Positions 18,881-28,104 of a stretch of DNA of 64,000 nt are shown in pieces. Both the position numbers and the translations under genes were made by a program. Source of the DNA: a bacterium. GTDB taxonomy: Archaea > Micrarchaeota > Micrarchaeia > Micrarchaeales > CABMGC01. The notes below the pieces were generated by a model, which was not told the origin of the DNA, searched no databases, and was given only the letters and a program-made list of their open reading frames with translations. Location of the stretch: the NCBI GenBank assembly GCA_021829835.1, contig JAKBPE010000003.1:1-64000 (forward strand), given 5' to 3'. Numbering within the stretch: position 1 is the stretch's first letter; each line of letters begins with the position of its first letter.

Positions 18881-19762
18881 TCACCTTGCCCTCCTTGCTA
18901 TCCTTTCGGATTCGACTCTCTTCTTTATCGCATAGCTTTCAGGAAGGTTCTGTGATGCTGTTGACAACTCGTCAGCAAGTGCTTCGGAGAGGCTTTTTTT
19001 CTTCTTGAATGCACCTATAAGTGCAGCAAGCGCAATATTCTTCAATGCCACATCCACTCTTCTGTTTGCGCTTATGCCTACAGCCACATTGTAGGATATC
19101 CCGCCATATCTTACCCTAGTAGTATCTTCTATGGGTGCAGAATTTTGGAGTGCGTCAATAAAAACCTGTACAGGATTCTTTCCGGTCTTCTTGTGTATTA
19201 TAGAGAATGAATTCTCCACAATGTGAAGTACCTTGAGCTTCTTTCCCTGAAGGCGGCCGTTGGTCCTTATAACCTTTCCACCTACCTTCTTGCCTGTTCC
19301 TCCACGCATTAACTTGTTTATAAGCCTCTCTATTATGCTTATATGTGAATCATAATATGACTTCCTGCGCCTTCTTCCGAATATGTTTGGGTATGCCTGC
19401 ATGTTGAACTTTACATATCCTAACATGCTTGGATCGGTTATCACTACATCCTTTATAGGATACTTGCCGAAAAGCATTACATTTTCGCTGTCCAGTTCAA
19501 GATCTGCCGCAGTATGGATCTTTGGTGGGGTTTTGTATACAGGCTCCTTCTTCTCTTCTAAGTTTGGCTCTTCTGATTTTGTTTCCTGAGTATCCTTTGC
19601 TGCGGACTTGTGGACTGCTTCATTGGATGCATGTTGAGGTACTGTTTCAGATTCGGATTTTGTAGATTTTTCCTTTCTTCTCTGAGGCTTTGAAGCATTT
19701 GCATTCTTTATACTCTCATCTGCTTGAGCTTCAACGATTGGTTTATTTGTATCTTCTGGCAT
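18881..19762 (-). CDS. rps7: Ribosomal protein uS7 with a long charged N-terminal extension
   Basis: GKYPIKDVVITDPSM...RLINKLMRGGTGKKVGGKVIR...GKNPVQVFIDALQNSAPIEDTTRVRYGGISYNVAVGISANRRVDVALKNIA. Confidence 0.95.
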   Translation of the reverse strand: MPEDTNKPIVEAQADESIKNANASKPQRRKEKSTKSESETVPQHASNEAVHKSAAKDTQETKSEEPNLEEKKEPVYKTPPKIHTAADLELDSENVMLFGKYPIKDVVITDPSMLGYVKFNMQAYPNIFGRRRRKSYYDSHISIIERLINKLMRGGTGKKVGGKVIRTNGRLQGKKLKVLHIVENSFSIIHKKTGKNPVQVFIDALQNSAPIEDTTRVRYGGISYNVAVGISANRRVDVALKNIALAALIGAFKKKKSLSEALADELSTASQNLPESYAIKKRVESERIARRAR

Positions 19763-19768
19763 AAATCA

Positions 19769-20197
19769 CTACCTCTTAGGTTTCTCCTTCCTGCCTTTCA
19801 CGACTTCGAAGAGATCTGCTCCGTTTACCATTACTACCCTGTATCTAAGCCCTGGAATGCTTCCCATCTGGCCTCTTTGTGAGCCTCCCATGCCCTGGAT
19901 TGTTACCTCGTCGTGCTCTTCTATTACATTTATTGAACCGTCGTAAGGCACATATGCGCCTACTATCTTGCCGTTCTTTATGAGTTGTACTCTTACACAT
20001 TTTATTAGACCCGAGTGTGGCTGCTTCTGCTGAAGTACGAACTTTTGGAGGACTAGGGCCTTTGCCATTGGAACTGGACCTACAGGATCAAACTTCTTTT
20101 TAAGGCCGAAATACTTACGCTTCCAGGCTTTATTTAAAAGCCTCTGCTTCTTTCTCTTCCTTATCAATTCCTTTGCAGCAAATTCTCCGTTAGGCAA
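19769..20197 (-). CDS. rps12: Ribosomal protein uS12
   Basis: PNGEFAAKELIRKRKKQRLLNKAWKRKYFGLKKKFDPVGPVPMAKALVLQ...KCVRVQLIKNGKIVGAYVPYDGSINVIEEHDEVTIQGMGGSQRGQMGSIPG. TTG at 20197 gives about 142 aa, as expected; the track start 20284 would overlap eL30. Confidence 0.93.
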   Translation of the reverse strand: MPNGEFAAKELIRKRKKQRLLNKAWKRKYFGLKKKFDPVGPVPMAKALVLQKFVLQQKQPHSGLIKCVRVQLIKNGKIVGAYVPYDGSINVIEEHDEVTIQGMGGSQRGQMGSIPGLRYRVVMVNGADLFEVVKGRKEKPKR

Positions 20198-20205
20198 TAA
20201 ATCAT

Positions 20206-20571
20206 CTAGTAATTCTCTTTTAATATGTTGGAATTTCCTGGAGAGAGCACTGCGAGGGCGTTTACTGAAAATGGTTTTCCGCATACTGTGCCGAGCTCAA
20301 GTGAATTTCCTGAAAACTTAAGCAGTTTTATCTGTGCTACTGAGCACATATGTATTATATCTTCTATTATCTCCTTCTTTCCTCTGGAAGATATGATGAC
20401 AGCCTGTACGCTTGAATCGTTTATGGCACGTATAACTGATTTGTTGCCTATCACAACCTTGCCTGTGTCCACGGCTAAACGTATATCATTGTTAATATCC
20501 GATATAAAATCACACTTTACTGATTTCAAAAGAATGCAGAAGCATCCGAATTGTAAGTATATTCTGTACAA
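20206..20571 (-). CDS. rpl30e: Ribosomal protein eL30
   Basis: DINNDIRLAVDTGKVVIGNKSVIRAINDSSVQAVIISSRGKKEIIEDIIHMCSVAQIKLLKFSGNSLELGTVCGKPFSVNALAVLSPGNSNIL. Confidence 0.88.
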   Translation of the reverse strand: MYRIYLQFGCFCILLKSVKCDFISDINNDIRLAVDTGKVVIGNKSVIRAINDSSVQAVIISSRGKKEIIEDIIHMCSVAQIKLLKFSGNSLELGTVCGKPFSVNALAVLSPGNSNILKENY

Positions 20572-20663
20572 AAAAGTATTTAAGCGCTATTGTTGTTATC
20601 CAGAAGGCAAGTCTGCTTAGTTTTATTTTGGAAAAGAGTTTAACAGGTTGTTAAATAGCATAT

Positions 20664-21092
20664 TCATACATGCTTCTGCTTCACGTGCGGCCTTAAACCT
20701 ATTACTTCTATTGCATCTGTCATCGATATCACATCTCCTACTTTATGCGGTTTTGCAGCGCGTATGTATAGCATTTCGTCAGGATTGCGTTTATAGAGCT
20801 CGTTAAGCCTGTCATAAAGCCGGTTAAGCAGAGGAAAGCCGGTTTTATGACAGGAGCCTGAGTATACCACGCCTCTCGCCGCATTTGATAGTGATACGCT
20901 TCGTTCCCTGTCCTGCAGTTCCCTTACTGTTTCTTCAATAAGAGAGCAGGTATCCGCTTCCTTCTTACCCATGATTAGCACAGAATATATGAAAGGGAAG
21001 CGTTGAGGGCTTGGAGAGGCTTCACTGTGCCTGCCAATTACATAATATACAATATCAGCATCTGTTTGAGGTGTAGTGCCGGAAGCATTCAT
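20664..21092 (-). CDS. Hypothetical protein
   Basis: 142 aa ORF, no family recognised. Confidence 0.45.
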   Translation of the reverse strand: MNASGTTPQTDADIVYYVIGRHSEASPSPQRFPFIYSVLIMGKKEADTCSLIEETVRELQDRERSVSLSNAARGVVYSGSCHKTGFPLLNRLYDRLNELYKRNPDEMLYIRAAKPHKVGDVISMTDAIEVIGLRPHVKQKHV

Positions 21093-21195
21093 GGAATCCG
21101 GAATTGTATAGGATCAGTTCAATATAAAAATATTTTGAAGTTGTCTTGAAGTAACAATATGGAAGAAAGGTTTTTATCTTTTTAAGAGTATAAAT

Positions 21196-21351
21196 TTGAT
21201 ATTCCTTCTTAGCTGCAGGAAAGATATCCTGGAAGGTTTAGCATTACTCTTTCTTGGAAATTGCTTAACTTGCGAGGAAATCGCACTATATGCTGGCTTC
21301 AATATTCGATGGGAAAAGCGCTGCGGATTTTTTCTTCCTATGGCATATTAA
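21196..21351 (+). CDS. Possible small ORF (51 aa)
   Basis: TTG start, manual translation MIFLLSCRKDILEGLALLFLGNCLTCEEIALYAGFNIRWEKRCGFFLPMAY*. Below the track length cutoff, in an otherwise empty 270-bp gap. Confidence 0.25.
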   Translation: MIFLLSCRKDILEGLALLFLGNCLTCEEIALYAGFNIRWEKRCGFFLPMAY

Positions 21352-21364
21352 AGCGTTTATTATG

Positions 21365-22171
21365 TCATAGATTTGCCCTGAAAAAATCCAGAAGCATAAC
21401 CCATGCCTCATCTGCAGCCTTTTTGTTATATGTCTGAGGCCTTGTGTCATTGAAGAATGCGTGGTGTGCCCCTGGAAATACCTTTAGCGTAAATGGCTTT
21501 TTATACTCAACCATGGCTTTTACAAGATCACCCAGCCCTGAGTTTATGCGATGGTCTTCTCCGCCATATAGGCCCATTATGGCTCCTTTTACGTTTTTTA
21601 TCTTGTCTATAGGGCTGGGATTTTCCCCGTAGAATATGACACATGCATCTGTCTTTCCCGTACATCCTAGATTTATTGACATGCCTCCTCCGAAACAGAA
21701 GCCTGCGCTGCCAATCTTTCCATTTACATTTTCCAGAGAGTTTAAATAGTCGGCACCGCTTGAGAGATATTCTGTGAGTAGGTCTACAGGCCTGTTTACG
21801 AATAGGATCTGGTTTGTATTGTTAACGGCTTCCTTTTCTGAAGGTTCTAGCTTTGAGAGCATCTCTTCCCTATATTTGGGATCTCGCTGTTTGTCTACAG
21901 GTATTGACATCATAAATTTCATTGTGGATGAGATGTTGGATGGAGTAAGCACACTTGAGAGTCTTCTGCTTGAAAAGAGATGTGGGGCAAGGACAACATA
22001 TCCTTCCGCTGCAAGCCTGTCTGCAACCTTTTTAGTATGGTCATCAAGCCCGAAAATCTCATGTATTAGTACTATGCCCGGGTATTTTCCATTGTCTTCA
22101 GGATATGCAAGATGTGCTGATATAGAATCTTCTGCAGTCTTATAGGTTACATTTTCGGATTTTATCTTCAT
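21365..22171 (-). CDS. Dienelactone hydrolase family protein
   Basis: YPGIVLIHEIFGLDDHTKKVADRLAAEGYVVLAPHLF, GSAGFCFGGGMSINLG, FPGAHHAFFNDTRP. Confidence 0.92.
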   Translation of the reverse strand: MKIKSENVTYKTAEDSISAHLAYPEDNGKYPGIVLIHEIFGLDDHTKKVADRLAAEGYVVLAPHLFSSRRLSSVLTPSNISSTMKFMMSIPVDKQRDPKYREEMLSKLEPSEKEAVNNTNQILFVNRPVDLLTEYLSSGADYLNSLENVNGKIGSAGFCFGGGMSINLGCTGKTDACVIFYGENPSPIDKIKNVKGAIMGLYGGEDHRINSGLGDLVKAMVEYKKPFTLKVFPGAHHAFFNDTRPQTYNKKAADEAWVMLLDFFRANL

Positions 22172-22276
22172 TTTATTACCTAATTGATATTACCGGCAAA
22201 AAATATATTGCCTTAGTTTCAGTTAGGTTTGGCCTTCTGCTGCTGGAAAAAATTAATTAAAGTGCTGTATGCCTCT

Positions 22277-23395
22277 TTATTTTATCAGGTAGAATATTTC
22301 AAGTATTATTTCGACGATTATGAGCACTATGACTATGCGTTCTAGGAATGCTTCATGCCAGAATGCCTCGATGTCTGAGATATATTTTCGTTCGTTGTCT
22401 ATCGCTTCCAGATCTTTTTCTATAGAGCTCTTGAGCACATCAAGCTTGAATACATTGGAAAATAGCGAATACACTCTTGAAAGATACCATTCGCCTAGGC
22501 CGAAGACAGTGTCATTTACATTATTTATTACGGTGCGTGTATTGTCATAGACGCTGCCCAGGGATCTGTTCATTTTTGCCATTTCGGAGTTTTTCATGCG
22601 CATGATTCCGGAATCCAATGAGTTAAGGACAGAACTGGATGATTCTAGCTTGACAGTGAGCATCTGGTGATATATTCGCATTTCTAGCAGTTGCAGATTG
22701 GATATCTCGGCTATTAGAAGCTCATGCTCGTAGGAATTTTCTTTGTCTATCATCACCGCGCCTTCCCATCCGACGAAAAGGACATTGCTTGAATTGTAAG
22801 AGATGTTTTTGCCGAGTATGTAGTCTATATATTCTGACTCTAAGGTATCCGCATGTACCTCGTCTATAAGCAAACCGGATATAAGCTTCTTTGATTTTAA
22901 AAGAATGTTCGATTTGTCACCTTCTAAATAGTAGAATTTATAGGTTTCGGAGATCTGATTTATGTTTATTTCCTTCTTTTTTGATAGAGCAGACGACACT
23001 TTTTTCTTTGTCTTGGATACTACTGCGTTGATGATGTCGTTTATCTCTTTATTGAAAGTCATCTTTGAGATAGTATCATTATTCCAATTTGCTATGGGAT
23101 ATCTTACCCTTATTGAGAATCCTCCGAATGGATATATAGCTACCTGCACTTTGAAATGGTATTCGGTGTTGCCTATTTTTTCCGTTTCTTCTTTGAGGTT
23201 GAATATGGAAGGAATGTTGAATGTTGCTATCTCTTCAGGCTCTGGTTTTGAGAATTCGTATTTTGAGAAGTCTTCAGGATTTTTAAGAAGGCCTGAAAGC
23301 TGGTCTTCGGTAAACCTGACTCCTGAGTCATACATAAACAAGTAGATTATTTCGCTGTTCATAAAGATATCAGAGCCATATTGGCACAATAACAT
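22277..23395 (-). CDS. RMD1/DUF155-like family protein, putative
   Basis: C-terminal EWYLSRVYSLFSNVFKLDVLKSSIEKDLEAIDNERKYISDIEAFWHEAFLERIVIVLIIVEIILEIFYLI resembles RMD1/YagE C-termini. Confidence 0.5.
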   Translation of the reverse strand: MLLCQYGSDIFMNSEIIYLFMYDSGVRFTEDQLSGLLKNPEDFSKYEFSKPEPEEIATFNIPSIFNLKEETEKIGNTEYHFKVQVAIYPFGGFSIRVRYPIANWNNDTISKMTFNKEINDIINAVVSKTKKKVSSALSKKKEININQISETYKFYYLEGDKSNILLKSKKLISGLLIDEVHADTLESEYIDYILGKNISYNSSNVLFVGWEGAVMIDKENSYEHELLIAEISNLQLLEMRIYHQMLTVKLESSSSVLNSLDSGIMRMKNSEMAKMNRSLGSVYDNTRTVINNVNDTVFGLGEWYLSRVYSLFSNVFKLDVLKSSIEKDLEAIDNERKYISDIEAFWHEAFLERIVIVLIIVEIILEIFYLIK

Positions 23396-23625
23396 CTATA
23401 CTTTGAATAATAAGAACCTTACGCATTCATAGTATGTTGATATCTGCATCTGGGACTTTTAGGATTTGATTGCCGGTTCACCGGATTTACTTCTTTCGTT
23501 TTATGTTCGCTTCTTAAATGATATCTGCTTCTACCTAGTAATATGTGATTTGCAGTTCACTTTGCCAGATTTATAGCTTATATGAGTTAACAAGCCGACT
23601 TTTACCTTTTATAATGGATGCTGTC

Positions 23626-23764
23626 TGGGGTTGTGGGGATTTGAACCCCAACTTGCTGGTTACTTCATTTTTCGGATTTCCAGATTTTCATCATCGCGTA
23701 TTAAAGCTCAAAAACCTATTAAATATCTGGAGCCAGCCGCGCTGCCAAGTTACGCAACAACCCC
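23626..23764 (-). tRNA. tRNA-Trp (CCA) with 66-nt intron
   Basis: Exon 1 GGGGTTG-TT-GCGTAACTTGGCAGCGC-G-GCTGG-CTCCAG (23764..23727); intron 23726..23661 between positions 37/38; exon 2 A-CCAGC-AAGT-TGGGG-TTCAAAT-CCCCA-CAACCCC-A (23660..23626). Confidence 0.92.
23661..23726 (-). ncRNA. Intron-encoded box C/D sRNA-like guide for C34 of tRNA-Trp
   Basis: Intron ATATTTAATAGGTTTTTGAGCTTTAATACGCG[ATGATGA]AAATCTGGAAAT[CCGA]AAAATGAAGTA. Box C (RUGAUGA), 12-nt spacer, D-like CCGA. TCTGGA is antisense to U33-A38, and the fifth nucleotide upstream of the D-like box pairs with C34. Confidence 0.72.
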
Positions 23765-23837
23765 TTTTACAGCAGACTCTGGTAGAATTAGAGATAACCA
23801 TTTTTATATATTAGTATCATAAGAGCTATGTGAGTAA

Positions 23838-24428
23838 TTGATAAAGGCAGTCATCTTTGATCTTGGCGCAGTTGTGGTAGACTTTACTAATCAGGATTAT
23901 TATGCACAACTGGCTAAAAAAACAGGACTGAAATTCAGAACTGTGGAAAAGACTTTTGATGGGATGGAACTGGATCTCATGGAGAAAGGCAGGATGAAAC
24001 TCGGTACTTTTGAAAAGAAAATGGCTGAAAAGCTGAATATAAAAGGAATTGGGTTAGGGTGGTGTGATTTTTTTGTCGAGAATGCTAAGATTAATTTTGA
24101 TGTACAGGAACTGGTTGGAATGCTCCATAAGGAGTACATTACTGCATTTATCAGCAATGTGGACAAATCAAGATATATATACACTAGGAAGATGATAAAT
24201 CTTGATTTTTTTGATTATAAGTTTGCCTCATGTTATATAGGATCCAGAAAACCTGAAAGAAAGATCTATGATTTTGCCATTAAGCGCATGGGAATAGCGT
24301 ATGAGAATGCAGTATTCATAGATGACCTTCAGGAGAATGTGGATGGAGCAAAAAAACTTGGAATAAAAGCCATAAGGTTCGAGAATAGAAGGAAACTTGA
24401 TAAGGAACTTTACAAACTTGGACTTTGA
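23838..24428 (+). CDS. HAD superfamily hydrolase
   Basis: VIFDLGAVVVDF; FISNVDKSRY; SRKPERKIYDFAIKRMGI; VFIDDLQENVDGAKKLGIKAIRF. Confidence 0.9.
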   Translation: MIKAVIFDLGAVVVDFTNQDYYAQLAKKTGLKFRTVEKTFDGMELDLMEKGRMKLGTFEKKMAEKLNIKGIGLGWCDFFVENAKINFDVQELVGMLHKEYITAFISNVDKSRYIYTRKMINLDFFDYKFASCYIGSRKPERKIYDFAIKRMGIAYENAVFIDDLQENVDGAKKLGIKAIRFENRRKLDKELYKLGL

Positions 24429-24529
24429 GGATTTCCGATATGGGAATATTCGGATGATATCTATTTTGTATTACGGCACTAATATATAAGCATTAAAAGA
24501 AATTAACATCTGCTTGACGAATTGGTACC

Positions 24530-25681
24530 TTGAAACTTAATGAACATGAAAAGATAATTATAGTACATTTTGGTGAGCTTTGGCTGCGTGGGCAGAACAG
24601 GAATGTTTACATAAAGAAGCTTGCCTCAAATATGAGAGAGATACTTTACGGGGAAGACATAAGGATAGATAGGCTATACGACAGGTTCTTAATAAGATTA
24701 GGCAGGGATGCTGATCTGGAGAGCATCAAGAAAAAACTTGGGTATGTTTTCGGAATAAGCAATTTCGAGATAGCATACATTACTAAACCGGAAATAAAAG
24801 CAATTTGCAGCCTTGGGGAGGAGATGCTTGAAGGACTTGATGGCAAGATAGTCAAGATATCTTCGCATAGGACATACAAGGAGCTTCCTTTTGATTCCAT
24901 AGAGATAATGGATAAGCTTGCTACTGCTGCGAAAAAGATGGGGCTGAGCCTGTCTAATAAGGGCTTTGATGTGGAGCTAAGAATTAATGTGACTAAAGAT
25001 GCTGCTTTCTGCTCTTGTGAGAAGACAAGCGCACCGGGAGGTCTTCCTGTCGGAAGCAGTGGAAAGGGAGTAGTTCTCCTTTCTGGAGGTATAGATTCGC
25101 CTGTTGCTGCATGGTATGCAATGAAGAGAGGAGTAGAACCGATATATGTACATATACATGGCTATTCCAGTACAGATGAAGCACTAAAATCAAAGATACC
25201 TGAAATAACCAAGATACTTGATAGATATTCTCCCGGATCGAAGACCTATTATCTGCCTTCCCATATCTTTCAGCTTGGAGCAATAAAGGCCGGAAGATAC
25301 GAACTTATACTTTTAAAGGCATTTATGCTTATGATTGCGGAGAAAATAGCTGAGAAGGAGGGTGCGGTGATGATATTCACAGGAGAGAGTCTTGGCCAGG
25401 TTGCATCACAGACCCCTTCAAATCTTGCAGCAGAGCAGAACGGAGTGGAGATGCCTGTTCTTAGGCCGCTGATAGGCTTCGACAAGCAGGAGATAATAAA
25501 GATGGCAAAGCAGATAGGCACATACGAGCTATCTATACTTCCTTATAAGGATGTGTGCTCCATAAACTCGAAAAACCCTAAGACATACACCGATATAGGT
25601 AGGATGAAATTGTTGAAGAAAGAGACAAAACTGAAGAGCATAGTATCCAGAACCCTGAAGTCTGGTTATATATCAGAGTAG
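24530..25681 (+). CDS. thiI: tRNA 4-thiouridine synthetase-like ThiI (THUMP + PP-loop)
   Basis: IIVHFGELWLRGQNRNVYIKKL; GVVLLSGGIDSPVAAWYAMKRG; TGESLGQVASQTPSNL; LRPLIGFDKQEIIKMAKQIGTYELS. TTG start. Confidence 0.93.
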   Translation: MKLNEHEKIIIVHFGELWLRGQNRNVYIKKLASNMREILYGEDIRIDRLYDRFLIRLGRDADLESIKKKLGYVFGISNFEIAYITKPEIKAICSLGEEMLEGLDGKIVKISSHRTYKELPFDSIEIMDKLATAAKKMGLSLSNKGFDVELRINVTKDAAFCSCEKTSAPGGLPVGSSGKGVVLLSGGIDSPVAAWYAMKRGVEPIYVHIHGYSSTDEALKSKIPEITKILDRYSPGSKTYYLPSHIFQLGAIKAGRYELILLKAFMLMIAEKIAEKEGAVMIFTGESLGQVASQTPSNLAAEQNGVEMPVLRPLIGFDKQEIIKMAKQIGTYELSILPYKDVCSINSKNPKTYTDIGRMKLLKKETKLKSIVSRTLKSGYISE

Positions 25682-25712
25682 AGAAAAACGAGGATCTGTA
25701 TTTGCAGGGTAT

Positions 25713-26798
25713 TCATTTTTGACTGAAGGCTGGTTTTCCACCGCCCAAATAACTGGCATAAAGGGTAAGCTCCTGCCTGTTCGCAGGAAGGCATCTTATG
25801 CTTATAATCTTGAATTTTCCAGAAAGTGCCTTTTCAGTTTTGCGGATATGGAGTTCTGCTTTTCGGTTTATGCATTTTACAGTTAGGATAAGCCCTGCGC
25901 CCGGATTGAGGTTCCCTAAGAGATTAAGAAGAATTGAAACTGAAGCTTCGGGTTCCATGTTCATATCGTCAAGGATAAGATCGACCTTTACTGCATCTCC
26001 GAGATATGAGACATCTCTGGCATTTGATTTTATATGGATAATATCATTCGTTTCTATGTCATAATGTTTTATAGGGAGTGATTCGGGTATTTTTACCCTT
26101 GTACCGTTGTTTTTGAATTTTTCATATTCTAGAAGACCATTGTCGATAGCGATTACCTTGTATTTATGGCGCAGCAGGCAGTTAGACCAGCCACCGGGAG
26201 CTGCACCCAGATCTATTGCAATCGTTCCTTGCCTTACTTCAAACTCATCAAACGCCTGTATCAGCTTGAGTTCAGACCTGCTTATTGGGTATTTGGCATT
26301 TGTATGGTAGTGGCGCTCGGGCTCTATGAATTTTTTCCATAATTTTCTGAAGTCTGAGACTCCCGAGTAGCAATGGTCATTTATCATAATTACATATGCC
26401 AGATAATCTGGAGATTTCAGATCTATGGCTCTGCCTTCCGCTTCAAGGCGTTCTCCCATAAATATCTCTATTTCTTTTGCAGAATATGAAGTCTTGCAGT
26501 TAAGATCTACACATTCTATTTTCAGGCTTCCTTCTTTTGGAAGTGCCTGATGCAGCTTTTGATAAAGTATTTCAAGGTAGTTTTCTTCTGTTATCTTAGC
26601 AACTCCATCCTGAAGAGACGCCATGTTGTAGATGAATATTGGACTACTTTGAATCAATTTACCTACAAAATCTCTTTCTTCCGATTCTATAACCATTGAA
26701 TTAAGAAACTCATCAAGTATCTTAAATTGCGAGATCTTGTTTAGCTCGTCTATACTGCTCTTCCTGAAACTGTTTGAGGTTATTGCAAAATACAGCAT
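25713..26798 (-). CDS. RlmM/FtsJ-like SAM-dependent methyltransferase
   Basis: GTIAIDLGAAPGGWSNCLLRHKYKVIAIDNG; VDLILDDMNMEP; LILTVKCINR. Confidence 0.8.
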   Translation of the reverse strand: MLYFAITSNSFRKSSIDELNKISQFKILDEFLNSMVIESEERDFVGKLIQSSPIFIYNMASLQDGVAKITEENYLEILYQKLHQALPKEGSLKIECVDLNCKTSYSAKEIEIFMGERLEAEGRAIDLKSPDYLAYVIMINDHCYSGVSDFRKLWKKFIEPERHYHTNAKYPISRSELKLIQAFDEFEVRQGTIAIDLGAAPGGWSNCLLRHKYKVIAIDNGLLEYEKFKNNGTRVKIPESLPIKHYDIETNDIIHIKSNARDVSYLGDAVKVDLILDDMNMEPEASVSILLNLLGNLNPGAGLILTVKCINRKAELHIRKTEKALSGKFKIISIRCLPANRQELTLYASYLGGGKPAFSQK

Positions 26799-26872
26799 TA
26801 TGGTACCTTCTCTAGATTAATTACATTACGCATGGTATTTATAATTTGAAGTTGTATTATAAATGTGATTAA

Positions 26873-27469
26873 ATGAAAGCATTATGGAATATTGGAGAGA
26901 AGGCACCTTCTATAAAGGCAAAGGGATGGTTTCCTGAGATTAATAAAATAAAAGAGTTCAATCTTTCAGATTATTCGGGAAAGTGGGTGATATTAACATT
27001 TTATCCTGGTGATTTTACATTTGTCTGCGCAACTGACATAGAGGCTTTCATGTCAAGTTATGAAGAATTCAGAAAAAATGGTGCCGAGATAGTTGCAATA
27101 AGCACAGACAGCATTTATTCACATAAAGCATGGAGTGATTCTTCGCCTAGAGTGAAGGAAAGCAAGATACCTCTGATAGAAGACTTTAACAAGAAGATAT
27201 CCGTTGATTACGGCTTTCTTAATGAGGAATCTGGGGCATCGAGACGTGGAACAATAATAGTGGACCCTGATGGAAATATACAGTATGTATCAATACATAA
27301 TGATGCCCTTGGAAAGGATGTTGACCACGTGTATACCTCTTTCATGGCGCTTAAGTATGTAAGGGATACCAAGACAGAAGAAGGCCACGTATGCGCTATA
27401 CCTGCTAACTGGAAGCTTGGAAAGAGAGCATTGGACATAGACATAGTAAATGACATAGGTAAGCTCTGA
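26873..27469 (+). CDS. Peroxiredoxin (AhpC/TSA, 2-Cys)
   Basis: LTFYPGDFTFVCATDIEAF with resolving-Cys region EGHVCAIPANWKLG. Confidence 0.95.
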   Translation: MKALWNIGEKAPSIKAKGWFPEINKIKEFNLSDYSGKWVILTFYPGDFTFVCATDIEAFMSSYEEFRKNGAEIVAISTDSIYSHKAWSDSSPRVKESKIPLIEDFNKKISVDYGFLNEESGASRRGTIIVDPDGNIQYVSIHNDALGKDVDHVYTSFMALKYVRDTKTEEGHVCAIPANWKLGKRALDIDIVNDIGKL

Positions 27470-27591
27470 TTGGCCAGTGAATATTTTCACGGATATGAAG
27501 TTAGAAAAATAGATTAGTTAGTATTTTTTTATTCTCTTTTATTTTAATTATATTATATAGTTTAAAAACCCAGAGATCAGGAGGATTTTGC

Positions 27592-27981
27592 ATGAATAAT
27601 TTTATTAGAAATAGGGTTGCCGCTTCTGCTTTATCAACATTGGTTCTGTTGAAGCCTGCAATAGCAGCTGAACCTGAGCATAGCATGGAGAGATGTGAAT
27701 CGGCAAAGACTTCAGAAGCAATAGCAGGAAATAATCCTTTTATTATACGCAGGCTTATGCTTGAAGATAAAAATAGGCTTGTCGAAATAAAAAGAGAAGA
27801 AGATAATGGCAGGTCTCTGGAAAATTTCAAAGAGATGCATACTGAGTGTACAAAGCAGATAAATAAGCTTAAGGAAGCGTTGAGGATAGATACACAAATA
27901 ACACCAGAATTGAAGCTTCTTGCAATTATAATAATCGCATTGATTGCCGGCGGACAGCAGGGCAGCATAATAAGTAAGTAA
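27592..27981 (+). CDS. Hypothetical secreted/anchored protein
   Basis: 129 aa with N-terminal signal-like segment (ending PAIAA) and C-terminal hydrophobic segment. Confidence 0.5.
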   Translation: MNNFIRNRVAASALSTLVLLKPAIAAEPEHSMERCESAKTSEAIAGNNPFIIRRLMLEDKNRLVEIKREEDNGRSLENFKEMHTECTKQINKLKEALRIDTQITPELKLLAIIIIALIAGGQQGSIISK

Positions 27982-28069
27982 AGAGGGAAATTGAAAGTAG
28001 CTGTTTATTTTCAATATTGAAACGTTATTGGAACATTATAATCTTTTTATAACCGGAAAAAAGAAAAAT

Positions 28070-28087
28070 GCAGGCATTTAAGCCTGC
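28070..28087 (-). terminator. Hairpin plus T-rich tail downstream of the ftsZ pair
   Basis: On the minus strand, GCAGGC-ttaaat-GCCTGC is followed by ATTTTTCTTTTTT, just past the ftsZ stop at 28105. Confidence 0.5.
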
Positions 28088-28104
28088 CTTAAGAAATAGT
28101 GGCG

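Noticed and set aside
23545-23822. ORFs 23545..23814 and 23631..23822
   Set aside because: They overlap the intron-containing tRNA-Trp and have no protein-like features.
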